Shown: piece after piece, positions 1 to 4,752 of the stretch | How the letters are laid out: every line of letters starts with the position of its first letter | How positions within the stretch are numbered: position 1 is the stretch's first letter | Assembly (NCBI GenBank): GCA_031269165.1 | Contig: JAISZQ010000308.1 | Coordinates: forward strand, 1 to 6,920 | Source: Spirochaetaceae bacterium | GTDB lineage: Bacteria; Spirochaetota; Spirochaetia; Treponematales; Breznakiellaceae | Direction: 5' to 3' | Length of the DNA stretch: 6,920 nucleotides | The notes under the pieces: generated by a model | Seen by the model: the letters and a program-made list of their open reading frames with translations, nothing else | Database searches by the model: none | Told to the model about the DNA's origin: nothing | Program-made: the position numbers and the translations under genes

Positions 1-133
1 CAGCAAAAGGGGGAAGTCTCCCCCTTCGCTCCGGTCTTCGCCCTCCGCTATCCCCCTCTACGGGGGTCAGACCCCCGTAACGCCCCCGAATCACAGCGGA
101 GGCTTACATCCTGCGGGGTTATTGAACAGGCTC
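1..133. repeat. Hairpin-rich repeat element, copy 1 (cut by window edge)
   Basis: Starts in the middle of the same sequence found from 6208: both begin CAGCAAAAGGGGGA, share CGCTCCGGTCTT and CCCCCTCTACGGGG, then CCCCCGTAACGCCCCCG and a TTGAACAGGCTC end (124-133 here, 6491-6503 in copy 2). It contains GGGGGA/TCCCCC and TACGGGGGT/ACCCCCGTA hairpins. It lacks the ~150-base block of extra hairpins present in copy 2. The left arm is outside the window. Confidence 0.8.
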
Positions 134-140
134 TTAGGCG

Positions 141-163
141 AAAAAAGGCGGTGCCTGACCGCC
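141..163 (-). terminator. Intrinsic terminator of the rplL-rpsR unit
   Basis: On the minus strand GGCGGT (163-158), a 5-base loop and ACCGCC (152-147) are followed at once by six T residues (146-141). This is a textbook Rho-independent terminator. It lies 227 bases past the rpsR stop, so the transcript would include the palindrome at 170-226. Confidence 0.8.
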
Positions 164-169
164 ACCTCT

Positions 170-226
170 GAGCCTGTTCCAAAACTCATCGACTGCACAC
201 AACGCGCGCGGTTTTGGAACAGCCTC
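170..226. repeat. 57-bp element with TTCCAAAAC-type terminal inverted repeats
   Basis: GAGCCTGTTCCAAAAC (170-185) and GTTTTGGAACAGCCTC (211-226) are reverse complements at 15 of 16 positions, flanking a 25-base unrelated centre. It has the same ends as the elements at 887-923 and 3250-3403, showing that the arms are conserved while the interior varies. It lies inside the rpsR 3' tail before the terminator. Confidence 0.8.
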
Positions 227-303
227 CTTTATCAGTAAAAATGGGGCGCGGACAAAAAACAAGGGCCACCACAGCGCGATGAACCACACAAGCGCGGTTT
301 TAT

Positions 304-317
304 CCCCTCAAGAGGGG
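304..317. repeat. Small CCCCTC/GAGGGG hairpin downstream of rpsR
   Basis: CCCCTC (304-309) and GAGGGG (312-317) form a 6-bp perfect inverted repeat with a 2-base spacer. On the minus strand it is followed by ATAAAA, not a T-run, so it is not a standard terminator. The rest of 231-389 holds no gene, promoter or repeat that I can support. Confidence 0.4.
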
Positions 318-389
318 TAACGATTGCAGACCGTGTCTCCCCAAAACGTGAAGTCTTGCGGCAACGGCCTTTTACCGGGGACGGACCGC

Positions 390-809
390 CTATTCCGCCA
401 CGAAAGGCAGGAGCGCAAGAACACGCGCCCGCTTGATCGCCTCGGAAACCGTCCGTTGATGTTTGGAACACGTTCCGGTGATGCGGCGCGGAAGAATCTT
501 ACCCCGCTCGGTGACGAAGCGGCGGAGGGTATCCGGCTCTTTATAGTTCACTTTGAGTTTTTGGGTGCAAAACCGGCAGACTTTTTTCTTAAAAAAGACC
601 TTACCGCCTCTGCCGCCGCGCCGATCGTCCTCGTTGCGGTCGCCGTGGTAGTCACGTTCACGACCGCCGTCCCGGTCTCTGTGAAAGGGACGGCTGCTCC
701 GGCCATAGGGACGCCGCTCCGGCCTTCCCGAATCCACCTCTGGTTCACCGGCACTTGTATCATTGGCATCGTTTGCCTCAGCCGTTACTTCTGTTTCCTG
801 ATCCGACAT
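390..809 (-). CDS. rpsR: 30S ribosomal protein S18 with long N-terminal extension
   Basis: A 139-residue protein whose C-terminal ~70 residues are a complete S18: KVFFKKKVCRFCTQKLKVNY, LRRFVTERGKILPRR and TGTCSKHQRTVSEAIKRARV. Cys78, Cys81, Cys114 and His117 form a likely zinc site (the C+ form of S18). S18 pairs with S6 on the 30S platform. Residues 1-68 are an unusual low-complexity tail, acidic at first and then rich in Arg, Asp and Gly (RGGRGG at the junction). The typical length is about 75 residues. The start at 809 is supported by AGAGGAGAG 4-6 bases upstream. No other convincing start with a ribosome-binding site lies near the core. The usual next gene rplI is not in the window. Confidence 0.96.
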   Translation of the reverse strand: MSDQETEVTAEANDANDTSAGEPEVDSGRPERRPYGRSSRPFHRDRDGGRERDYHGDRNEDDRRGGRGGKVFFKKKVCRFCTQKLKVNYKEPDTLRRFVTERGKILPRRITGTCSKHQRTVSEAIKRARVLALLPFVAE

Positions 810-825
810 ATTTCTCTCCTCTAAG

Positions 826-874
826 AAGCGGCCGTTTCGCCGCTTATGTTACATCGAACATGAAGCGTTCGTGT
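826..874 (-). promoter_or_regulatory. Two hairpins in the rpsR leader
   Basis: CGAAC/GTTCG (855-859 with 867-871, extended by ACA/TGT across a bulge) and AAGCGGC/GCCGCTT (826-832 with 839-845) are stacked before the rpsR ribosome-binding site AGAGGAGAG. Together with the palindrome at 887-923 they fill the 130-base ssb-rpsR spacer with structure. I see no promoter here. Local control of S18 translation is possible but unproven. Confidence 0.4.
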
Positions 875-886
875 TTACTCTTTATT

Positions 887-923
887 GAGGCTGTTCCAAA
901 ACGTGAGGTTTTGGAACAGCCTT
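887..923. repeat. Compact perfect palindrome between ssb and rpsR
   Basis: AGGCTGTTCCAAAAC (888-902) and GTTTTGGAACAGCCT (908-922) form a 15-bp perfect stem with the 5-base loop GTGAG. It is the cleanest and shortest member of the TTCCAAAAC family and lies 17 bases past the ssb stop. No T-run follows on the minus strand, so read-through to rpsR is likely, though the stem could mark an mRNA processing or stability point. Confidence 0.85.
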
Positions 924-939
924 GATTACCTCTTGCGCG

Positions 940-1419
940 TTAAAAGGGAATGTCATCCGAAAAGTGATCGCTTACGCCTTCGTTTGACGATGCCGGGGAT
1001 TGTTGCGAGCGCGAACCGCCGCCCCAGTTTTCACCGCTGGGGGAACTTTCCGCCCGCGGGGAATACGAGCCGCTTCCCTGGCCACCCTGACCCTGGCCGC
1101 TCCCAAGCAACTGAACATTGCTGACGACAATCTCGACTTTTGAATGTTTTTGCCCGTCCTGCTCCCAGCGGTTTTGCCGAAGCTCCCCCTCAATGGCAAT
1201 CTGTTTCCCTTTTGTGAGATACTGGTTCAAGGTCTCGGCCTGCCGTCCCCAAAGCACCGCGTCAAAAAAACTCGCTTCGTCTTCCCACTGGTCGCCTACC
1301 TTGCGCCTGCGATTCACCGCGAGAGAAAACTTGCACACCGCCTGACCGTTCTGGATAAACTTTGTCTCGGCGTCGCGGGTGAGCCGTCCGACTAAAACAA
1401 CCCGGTTAATATCGCTCAT
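940..1419 (-). CDS. ssb: Single-stranded DNA-binding protein
   Basis: A 159-residue SSB with an OB fold (about 1-106): MSDINRVVLVGRLTRDAETK, the FSLAVNRRRK strand, FFDAVLWGRQAE and the GELRQNRWEQDG loop. A flexible Gly/Gln/Ser-rich linker follows (about 107-150). The acidic tip DDIPF (155-159) recruits replication and repair partners such as primase, RecO and exonuclease I. It protects ssDNA during replication, recombination and repair. It sits between rpsF and rpsR, the common bacterial arrangement, overlapping rpsF by 4 bases. The OB core resembles treponemal SSB. Confidence 0.97.
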   Translation of the reverse strand: MSDINRVVLVGRLTRDAETKFIQNGQAVCKFSLAVNRRRKVGDQWEDEASFFDAVLWGRQAETLNQYLTKGKQIAIEGELRQNRWEQDGQKHSKVEIVVSNVQLLGSGQGQGGQGSGSYSPRAESSPSGENWGGGSRSQQSPASSNEGVSDHFSDDIPF

Positions 1420-1709
1420 GCCCCCCCCTGCTCATCCTTCCTGACAAAAAGATAACGCACAAGGTTTTGGTTGAGCTTAAACGCCTTGTCCGCTGCCGCG
1501 ATTTTCGCGGGATTCATTTTTACATGAAACAGCACGTACTTCGCGCGCTTCATGCCGTTGATCTCATAGGCGAGGTCGCGGTCGCCCATTTCATCGGTCT
1601 TCTCGATGACAGCATCGACTGCGGCAAGATCGGCGGCGATTTTTTCCCTGCCGAGCTTCTGTTTTTCATCCTCTAAAGGCAGGATGACGACAAGTTCATA
1701 TTGACGCAT
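1416..1709 (-). CDS. rpsF: 30S ribosomal protein S6
   Basis: A 97-residue S6, normal length, starting MRQYELVVILPLEDE. S6 binds the central domain of 16S rRNA together with S18. The ferredoxin-like beta-alpha-beta fold is visible as YELVVILP, a long helix, DLAYEINGMKRAKYVLFHVKM and a second helix. The C-terminal FKLNQNLVRYLFVRKDE is the S6 signature region. AAGGAG lies before the ATG. It overlaps ssb by 4 bases (ATGA, 1416-1419), the usual rpsF-ssb coupling. Its position downstream of rplL is not the usual one. Confidence 0.96.
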   Translation of the reverse strand: MRQYELVVILPLEDEKQKLGREKIAADLAAVDAVIEKTDEMGDRDLAYEINGMKRAKYVLFHVKMNPAKIAAADKAFKLNQNLVRYLFVRKDEQGGA

Positions 1710-1736
1710 AGTTACTCCTTATGGTCTTCAACCTAC

Positions 1737-1816
1737 TACCGGCTCCGAGAACCGGTATCGTACGGCCCGCCGTTCATCACGGCGGACAAGGATTTTGCCC
1801 GGTAGCAAAACCGGGC
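1737..1816 (-). promoter_or_regulatory. Structured rplL-rpsF spacer, possible S6:S18 leader site
   Basis: Three stems lie in the 147-base gap: GCCCGGT/ACCGGGC (1797-1816), CCGCCGT/ACGGCGG with a 5-base loop (1767-1785), and TACCGG/CCGGTA (1737-1757). The last ends about 16 bases before the rpsF ribosome-binding site AAGGAG. None is followed by a T-run on the minus strand, so they are not typical terminators. The S6:S18 complex is known to bind a CCG-containing motif in rpsF leaders of many bacteria, and the ACCGG-bearing hairpin is a candidate. An RNA processing role is equally possible. Confidence 0.4.
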
Positions 1817-1856
1817 TTTTGTTGAACCGCTTCCAAAACCCCTTGGATTCGCGGAT

Positions 1857-2249
1857 TTACTGGATCTCGACGACCCCGCCCGCTGCGGTAACGGCCTCTT
1901 TAATCTTGGCCGCCTCTTCCTTGGTGATATTCTCTTTGAGCGACTTGGGAGCCCCTTCAACAAGCTCTTTCGCCTCTTTGAGACCCAACCCGGTAACGGC
2001 CCGGACTTCCTTGATGACCCCGATCTTTTTCGTGGCGTCAAACTCCTTAAGCACAACCGTAAACTCGGTTTGCTCTTCAGCCGCCTCCGCACCGCCCGCC
2101 GCGCCTGACGCAGGGGCCGCCGCAACCGCGACGGGAGCCGCCGCCGAAACGCCAAATTTCTCTTCCATAGCCTTTACCAGCTCGGAAACCTCAAGAACCG
2201 TCATCCCGGCAATCGCGTCCAGGATCTGCTCTGTTGTTAATGCTGCCAT
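1857..2249 (-). CDS. rplL: 50S ribosomal protein L7/L12
   Basis: A 130-residue stalk protein, normal length. The N-terminal dimerisation domain (about 1-33, TTEQILDAIAGMTVLEVSEL) binds L10. An Ala/Pro/Gly hinge (about 35-58) links it to the C-terminal domain (about 62-130, starting EFTVVLKEFDATKK). That domain carries the factor-binding helix GLGLKEAKELVEGAPKSLKE and recruits EF-G, EF-Tu and IF2. GGAAGGAGAAG lies just before the ATG at 2249. A TACAAT -10-like box sits close upstream, but I see no matching -35. L12 is needed in several copies per L10, so its separation from rplJ is notable. No rpoB follows; rpsF is next after 147 bases. Confidence 0.97.
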   Translation of the reverse strand: MAALTTEQILDAIAGMTVLEVSELVKAMEEKFGVSAAAPVAVAAAPASGAAGGAEAAEEQTEFTVVLKEFDATKKIGVIKEVRAVTGLGLKEAKELVEGAPKSLKENITKEEAAKIKEAVTAAGGVVEIQ

Positions 2250-2323
2250 TATCTTCTCCTTCCAAAAATTGTATGTTACCCGACAGTCAGCAGCGATGAA
2301 GCCTGACGGGATTAGGACCTTTA

Positions 2324-2557
2324 TTATGCAGTCTTGAGCACCTGTTTGTCAAGATACCCATGCCGCACCATCTGCGCCACGCCGGAATCGCCCTTCCTTA
2401 TAAAACCTTCCTGCCTGTCCAGTGAAACCTTAAAGCGCACCGTCAATACGACAAGCAACTTGTAATCGCGGTAAACCTTAATCCGTTGCTTGCATTCCTG
2501 CGCGGCACCTATGAGGCAATCTTTTGTCTCTCGCATAACGGATCCGCATTTGGACAC
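2324..2557 (-). CDS. Hypothetical protein (possibly 3' part of a frameshifted gene)
   Basis: A frame of up to 77 residues from a GTG at 2557 to a double TAA TAA (2321-2326). An alternative ATG is at 2536. Neither start has a convincing ribosome-binding site (weak GAGAG before the GTG). It overlaps the previous ORF by 49 bases in the -1 frame. The frame is closed 15 bases upstream of the GTG by a TGA, so any fusion must happen between about 2572 and 2509. Joined products would read as one Cys-spaced helical protein (KCREVACEG, KCGSV, KDCLIG, QECKQ), followed by a basic segment KVYRDYKLLVVLTVRFKV. The tail contains RQEGFIRKGDSG. No family is recognised. The rplL gene begins 74 bases downstream. 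Confidence 0.5.
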   Translation of the reverse strand: MSKCGSVMRETKDCLIGAAQECKQRIKVYRDYKLLVVLTVRFKVSLDRQEGFIRKGDSGVAQMVRHGYLDKQVLKTA

Positions 2558-2634
2558 GCGATGCTCTCAAGACCCTCGCACGCGACCTCCCGGCATTTTT
2601 TGAGCCCGTCAATGATCGACGTTGCGGAATACAT
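2509..2634 (-). CDS. Small hypothetical ORF coupled to the preceding gene (possibly 5' part of a frameshifted gene)
   Basis: A 41-residue ORF starting MYSATSIIDGLKKCREVACEG. Its ATG overlaps the stop of the upstream gene (TGATG) and has a strong GAGGAGG ribosome-binding site 7 bases away inside that gene, so translation is very likely. The protein is Cys-rich for its size and probably helical. It ends at a TAG at 2509-2511, but the frame offset by -1 is open and continues for 77 codons past it. Either this is a tiny coupled protein, or it is the N-terminal part of a gene of roughly 100 residues broken by one indel. I cannot assign a function. Confidence 0.55.
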   Translation of the reverse strand: MYSATSIIDGLKKCREVACEGLESIACPNADPLCERQKIAS

Positions 2635-3182
2635 CAAGCGGCCTCCTCGCCAACCATACCGTACTGCAAAGACATAGTGTTTTTATACTTCGAAATCTTC
2701 TTTTTCAACGATTCAACCTCTTCCGATTCCAGTTTGCCCAGTCTCCGTTCAAGACGCTCTATCTTTTGTTCGAGTATATCAAAATTGTCGGTGGGGCAAC
2801 CCTGTTTTGCCATCTCAATCTGGACGCTGTGATATGCGTCCCACAGTTTCGAAGCCCATTCGTCGCACTGAAACCAATCCTCCAAACTTTCCCACGCCTT
2901 CTCTCTGAAGGGATTCAAAAAATTTTCCTTTAACTGGTAGTATGCGTTTTCAATCATATCAAGGATGGCGTATTCCATTGTCGCCCCGTACCCGTCGGTT
3001 CGCAGATGAACACAGACAGCAACAAACGAAGACTCTGCCTCCTTGATAAGCACAAAGGAAAGTCGCGGAATCTCCAGTTTGAGCATAGCGGACTTCTTCA
3101 TTTTAAACGTGCCTATCCCGACAACTTCGCCGCGAGGGTGAATTATTTTTCTGGGCTCATTTGTGTCGTGTCCCAGTGCCAT
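2634..3182 (-). CDS. Hypothetical protein, HicB-like segment plus coiled coil
   Basis: I do not recognise this 182-residue protein. Residues about 41-86 (LSFVLIKEAESSFVAVCVHL, then TDGYGATMEYAILDMIENAYYQL) follow the strand-strand-helix pattern of the HicB/UPF0150 fold: two beta strands, a DGYGxT turn, then an Ala-rich helix. The middle (88-125) is Trp- and aromatic-rich. Residues about 133-168 form a charged heptad-like helix, probably a coiled coil. There is no signal peptide or membrane span. GGAAGGAG lies about 9 bases before the ATG at 3182; another ATG 7 bases upstream is in a different frame. It has its own promoter, looks AT-richer than the flanking ribosomal genes, and is coupled to the next ORF. 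It separates rplJ from rplL, which suggests acquisition or rearrangement. The HicB resemblance is pattern-based; no HicA-like partner is visible. Confidence 0.75.
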   Translation of the reverse strand: MALGHDTNEPRKIIHPRGEVVGIGTFKMKKSAMLKLEIPRLSFVLIKEAESSFVAVCVHLRTDGYGATMEYAILDMIENAYYQLKENFLNPFREKAWESLEDWFQCDEWASKLWDAYHSVQIEMAKQGCPTDNFDILEQKIERLERRLGKLESEEVESLKKKISKYKNTMSLQYGMVGEEAA

Positions 3183-3218
3183 TTTTCATGTCTCCTTCCT
3201 TAAAAATTTTACGCCTCA

Positions 3219-3247
3219 ATCATAACCCATTGCAAACAAGAAGTCAA
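3219..3247 (-). promoter_or_regulatory. Strong candidate sigma-70 promoter of the cassette-rplL unit
   Basis: On the minus strand TTGACT (3242-3247) and TATGAT (3219-3224) are separated by exactly 17 bases; each hexamer matches consensus at 5 of 6 positions. The start site would be near 3212, giving a leader of about 30 bases that contains AAGGAAGGAG before the ATG at 3182. The -35 ends 2 bases from the edge of the repeat element at 3250. This is the best promoter in the window and, with the terminator at 3291-3351, defines a second transcription unit. Confidence 0.7.
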
Positions 3248-3249
3248 GT

Positions 3250-3403
3250 GAGGCTGTCCCAAAACCTCACGTTTTGGAACAGCAACTTTTAAAAAAGCAG
3301 TTTCGCAAGGCTAAAGCCCAGCTTTAGCCCGGCTTCAGCCTGAGAAACTGCAATAGCCGAAGGCGTCAGCCTGTCAAAACTAACCGAGTTTTGGAACAGG
3401 CTC
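3250..3403. repeat. Composite element with TTCCAAAAC-type terminal inverted repeats
   Basis: The segment is bounded by GAGGCTGTCCCAAAAC (3250-3265) and GTTTTGGAACAGGCTC (3388-3403), imperfect reverse complements. Each end is itself a small palindrome: 3253-3265 with 3271-3283, and 3368-3380 with 3388-3402. Between them lies the terminator-like branched hairpin. The same arms occur at 170-226, 887-923, 6191-6503 and 6633-6648, so this is a dispersed family of non-coding elements, MITE- or REP-like in form. No transposase is present in the window. Confidence 0.7.
3291..3351 (-). terminator. Intrinsic terminator after rplJ
   Basis: On the minus strand GCAGTTTC (3351-3344) pairs perfectly with GAAACTGC (3304-3297), followed at once by six T residues (3296-3291). 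The inside of the stem holds two further hairpins: GGCTAAAGC/GCTTTAGCC, 9 bp with a 3-base loop (3309-3329), and GGCT/AGCC (3331-3340). The RNA would form a branched hairpin ending in a U-run. It lies 175 bases past the rplJ stop and upstream of the cassette promoter, so it should end the secE-rplJ transcript. Confidence 0.7.
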
Positions 3404-3435
3404 AAGCGTCCGCGACCTATTATCGTGGGCACTTA

Positions 3436-3506
3436 ATCACCGGAAACCACAGACGCGCACCGATAAATCTGCGAACATCCGCGCCGCCATCTGTGGTTCT
3501 GGTGAT
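3436..3506. repeat. ACCACAGA/TCTGTGGT inverted repeat downstream of rplJ
   Basis: ATCACCGGAAACCACAGA (3436-3453) is nearly the reverse complement of TCTGTGGTTCTGGTGAT (3490-3506), with one mismatch and one bulged base and a 36-base loop. It starts 19 bases past the rplJ stop. The motif, with ATCTGCGAACAT between the arms, resembles a small palindromic repeat that I recall from many unrelated bacterial genomes. It is most likely a dispersed repeat carried in the rplJ mRNA tail. Confidence 0.7.
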
Positions 3507-3525
3507 TTTGTCCCGGCATAATCCG

Positions 3526-4071
3526 CTACGCCGCGCCGGCTTCTTTCTTTTCCTTCACGGCGTTGAGCGTCCTGACGAGGCGCGCCGGAACATCGTTTAA
3601 CGCGGCGGCGAAGTTGCGGGCCGGGCCGTTCATCACGGACATGAGCATCGCAATAAGCTCAAGTCGGCCCGGCAGTTTCGAGAACGCCTCGACTTTGGCC
3701 TTGTCGTAGACCGCCCCCGCGAAAAGCCCGGCCTTGATCTGCAACGAGGGGGCTTCCTTCACGAAGTTCAAGAGAATCTTGGACACCTCGTTGGCATCCT
3801 CAGGCGCGATCGCCAGGGCGGTCGGACCGGTGAGATAGGCGGACACATCGGGCGCTTTCAGCTCTTCAAACGCGAGACGGGCAAAGTTGTTTTTCACCAC
3901 TTTGTACACCGCGTTTTTTGCGCGGAGTTGTTTCCGCAACTCGGAGATCTGCGCCACGGTGAGGCCGCGATACTCGGTGAAGATAAAGTCCGGCGAACCG
4001 GCAAAGGCCTCCACCAACGCCTTTATCGACGCTGTTTTGGCATTCTGTATTTTTTTTGCGACAATAGCCAT
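3526..4071 (-). CDS. rplJ: 50S ribosomal protein L10
   Basis: A 181-residue L10, the scaffold that joins L11 and 23S rRNA to the L7/L12 dimers of the stalk. The globular N-terminal domain (about 1-135) has the typical FTEYRGLTVAQISELRKQLR, the YKVVKNNFARLA helix and the LTGPTALAIA strand. The C-terminal helix (about 135-175), rich in Leu, Met and Ala and ending RTLNAVKEKKE, is where L12 dimers attach. GAGGAG within the end of rplA lies 6 bases before the ATG, and only 3 bases separate the genes, so there is no room for a separate L10 leader. Unusually, rplL does not follow: a terminator, a promoter and unknown ORFs intervene. Confidence 0.97.
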   Translation of the reverse strand: MAIVAKKIQNAKTASIKALVEAFAGSPDFIFTEYRGLTVAQISELRKQLRAKNAVYKVVKNNFARLAFEELKAPDVSAYLTGPTALAIAPEDANEVSKILLNFVKEAPSLQIKAGLFAGAVYDKAKVEAFSKLPGRLELIAMLMSVMNGPARNFAAALNDVPARLVRTLNAVKEKKEAGAA

Positions 4072-4074
4072 CTT

Positions 4075-4752
4075 CTACTCCTCTTTAGAATTTATCCACA
4101 CGCCGGGACCCATCGTCGAGGCCAGCGACACGGAAAGCACGAAATCACCCTTCGCGTCCGCCGGACGTTTCCGCTTGATTTCGGCAACCGCCGTTTTCAC
4201 GTTTTCCGCGATCTTTGCCGCATCCATCGACACCTTGCCGACGGCGACATGGACAACGCCGGTCTTGTCCGCACGGAATTCCACGCGGCCCTTCTTCAAT
4301 TCAGACAACGCCCCGGCAAGGTCGTTGGTGACGGTGCCGGTCTTCGGGTTAGGCATGAGCCCCTTCCGGCCCAGCACCATGCCGAGTTTCCCGACATCCT
4401 TCATCATGTCCGGCGTTGCCACCGCGACATCAAAGTCCGTCCAGCCGCCCTTGACCTTGTCTACCAGATCGGTACTGCCGACAAATGTTGCCCCGGCGTC
4501 TTTCGCCTCGGTCTCGCGTTCGGGCGGACAAAACACGAGCACCCGCTTCTCCCCGCGAAACTGGTGGGGCAACACCATCGTATCGCGCACCGACTGGCTC
4601 TTGCCCATGTTGAGTTTGACCGACAGATCGACCGTCTCGTCAAACTTGGCAAAGTGAAGAGCCTTAACCACATCCGCCGCTTCATGGGCGGAGTGCAATT
4701 TTTCGCCGTCAACCTTCTTGGCGGCCTCGATATACTTCTTGCCGCGCTTCAT
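4075..4752 (-). CDS. rplA: 50S ribosomal protein L1
   Basis: A 225-residue L1, close to the family's 225-235. L1 forms the mobile L1 stalk at the E site and represses its own operon by binding mRNA. It begins MKRGKKYIEAAKKVD. Domain II lies in the middle, with FVGSTDLVDKVKGGWTDFDV near residues 90-110, and GMVLGRKGLMPNPKTGTV, the family signature, follows near 125-142. The last part has VEFRADKTGVVHVAVGK, and the C-terminus returns to domain I. It overlaps rplK by 4 bases, and its final codons (AAA GAG GAG) provide the ribosome-binding site of rplJ. Together with the hairpin before rplK this makes the usual L1 feedback loop likely. Confidence 0.97.
   Translation of the reverse strand: MKRGKKYIEAAKKVDGEKLHSAHEAADVVKALHFAKFDETVDLSVKLNMGKSQSVRDTMVLPHQFRGEKRVLVFCPPERETEAKDAGATFVGSTDLVDKVKGGWTDFDVAVATPDMMKDVGKLGMVLGRKGLMPNPKTGTVTNDLAGALSELKKGRVEFRADKTGVVHVAVGKVSMDAAKIAENVKTAVAEIKRKRPADAKGDFVLSVSLASTMGPGVWINSKEE

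Noticed and set aside
324..824. Plus-strand 166-codon frame opposite rpsR
   Set aside because: Composition is the mirror of the Arg/Gly-rich S18 tail; no supporting signals.
888..922. Terminator after ssb
   Set aside because: A perfect 15-bp stem, but no T-run on either side in the minus direction; it is a member of the dispersed palindrome family.
1797..1820. GCCCGGT/ACCGGGC stem as terminator between rplL and rpsF
   Set aside because: The T-run follows only on the plus strand, where there is no gene; on the minus strand AAAA follows.
2509..2572. Programmed -1 ribosomal frameshift site
   Set aside because: Candidate A CAA AAG and T CCA AAT steps do not fit the X XXY YYZ rule, and no clear downstream pseudoknot was seen.
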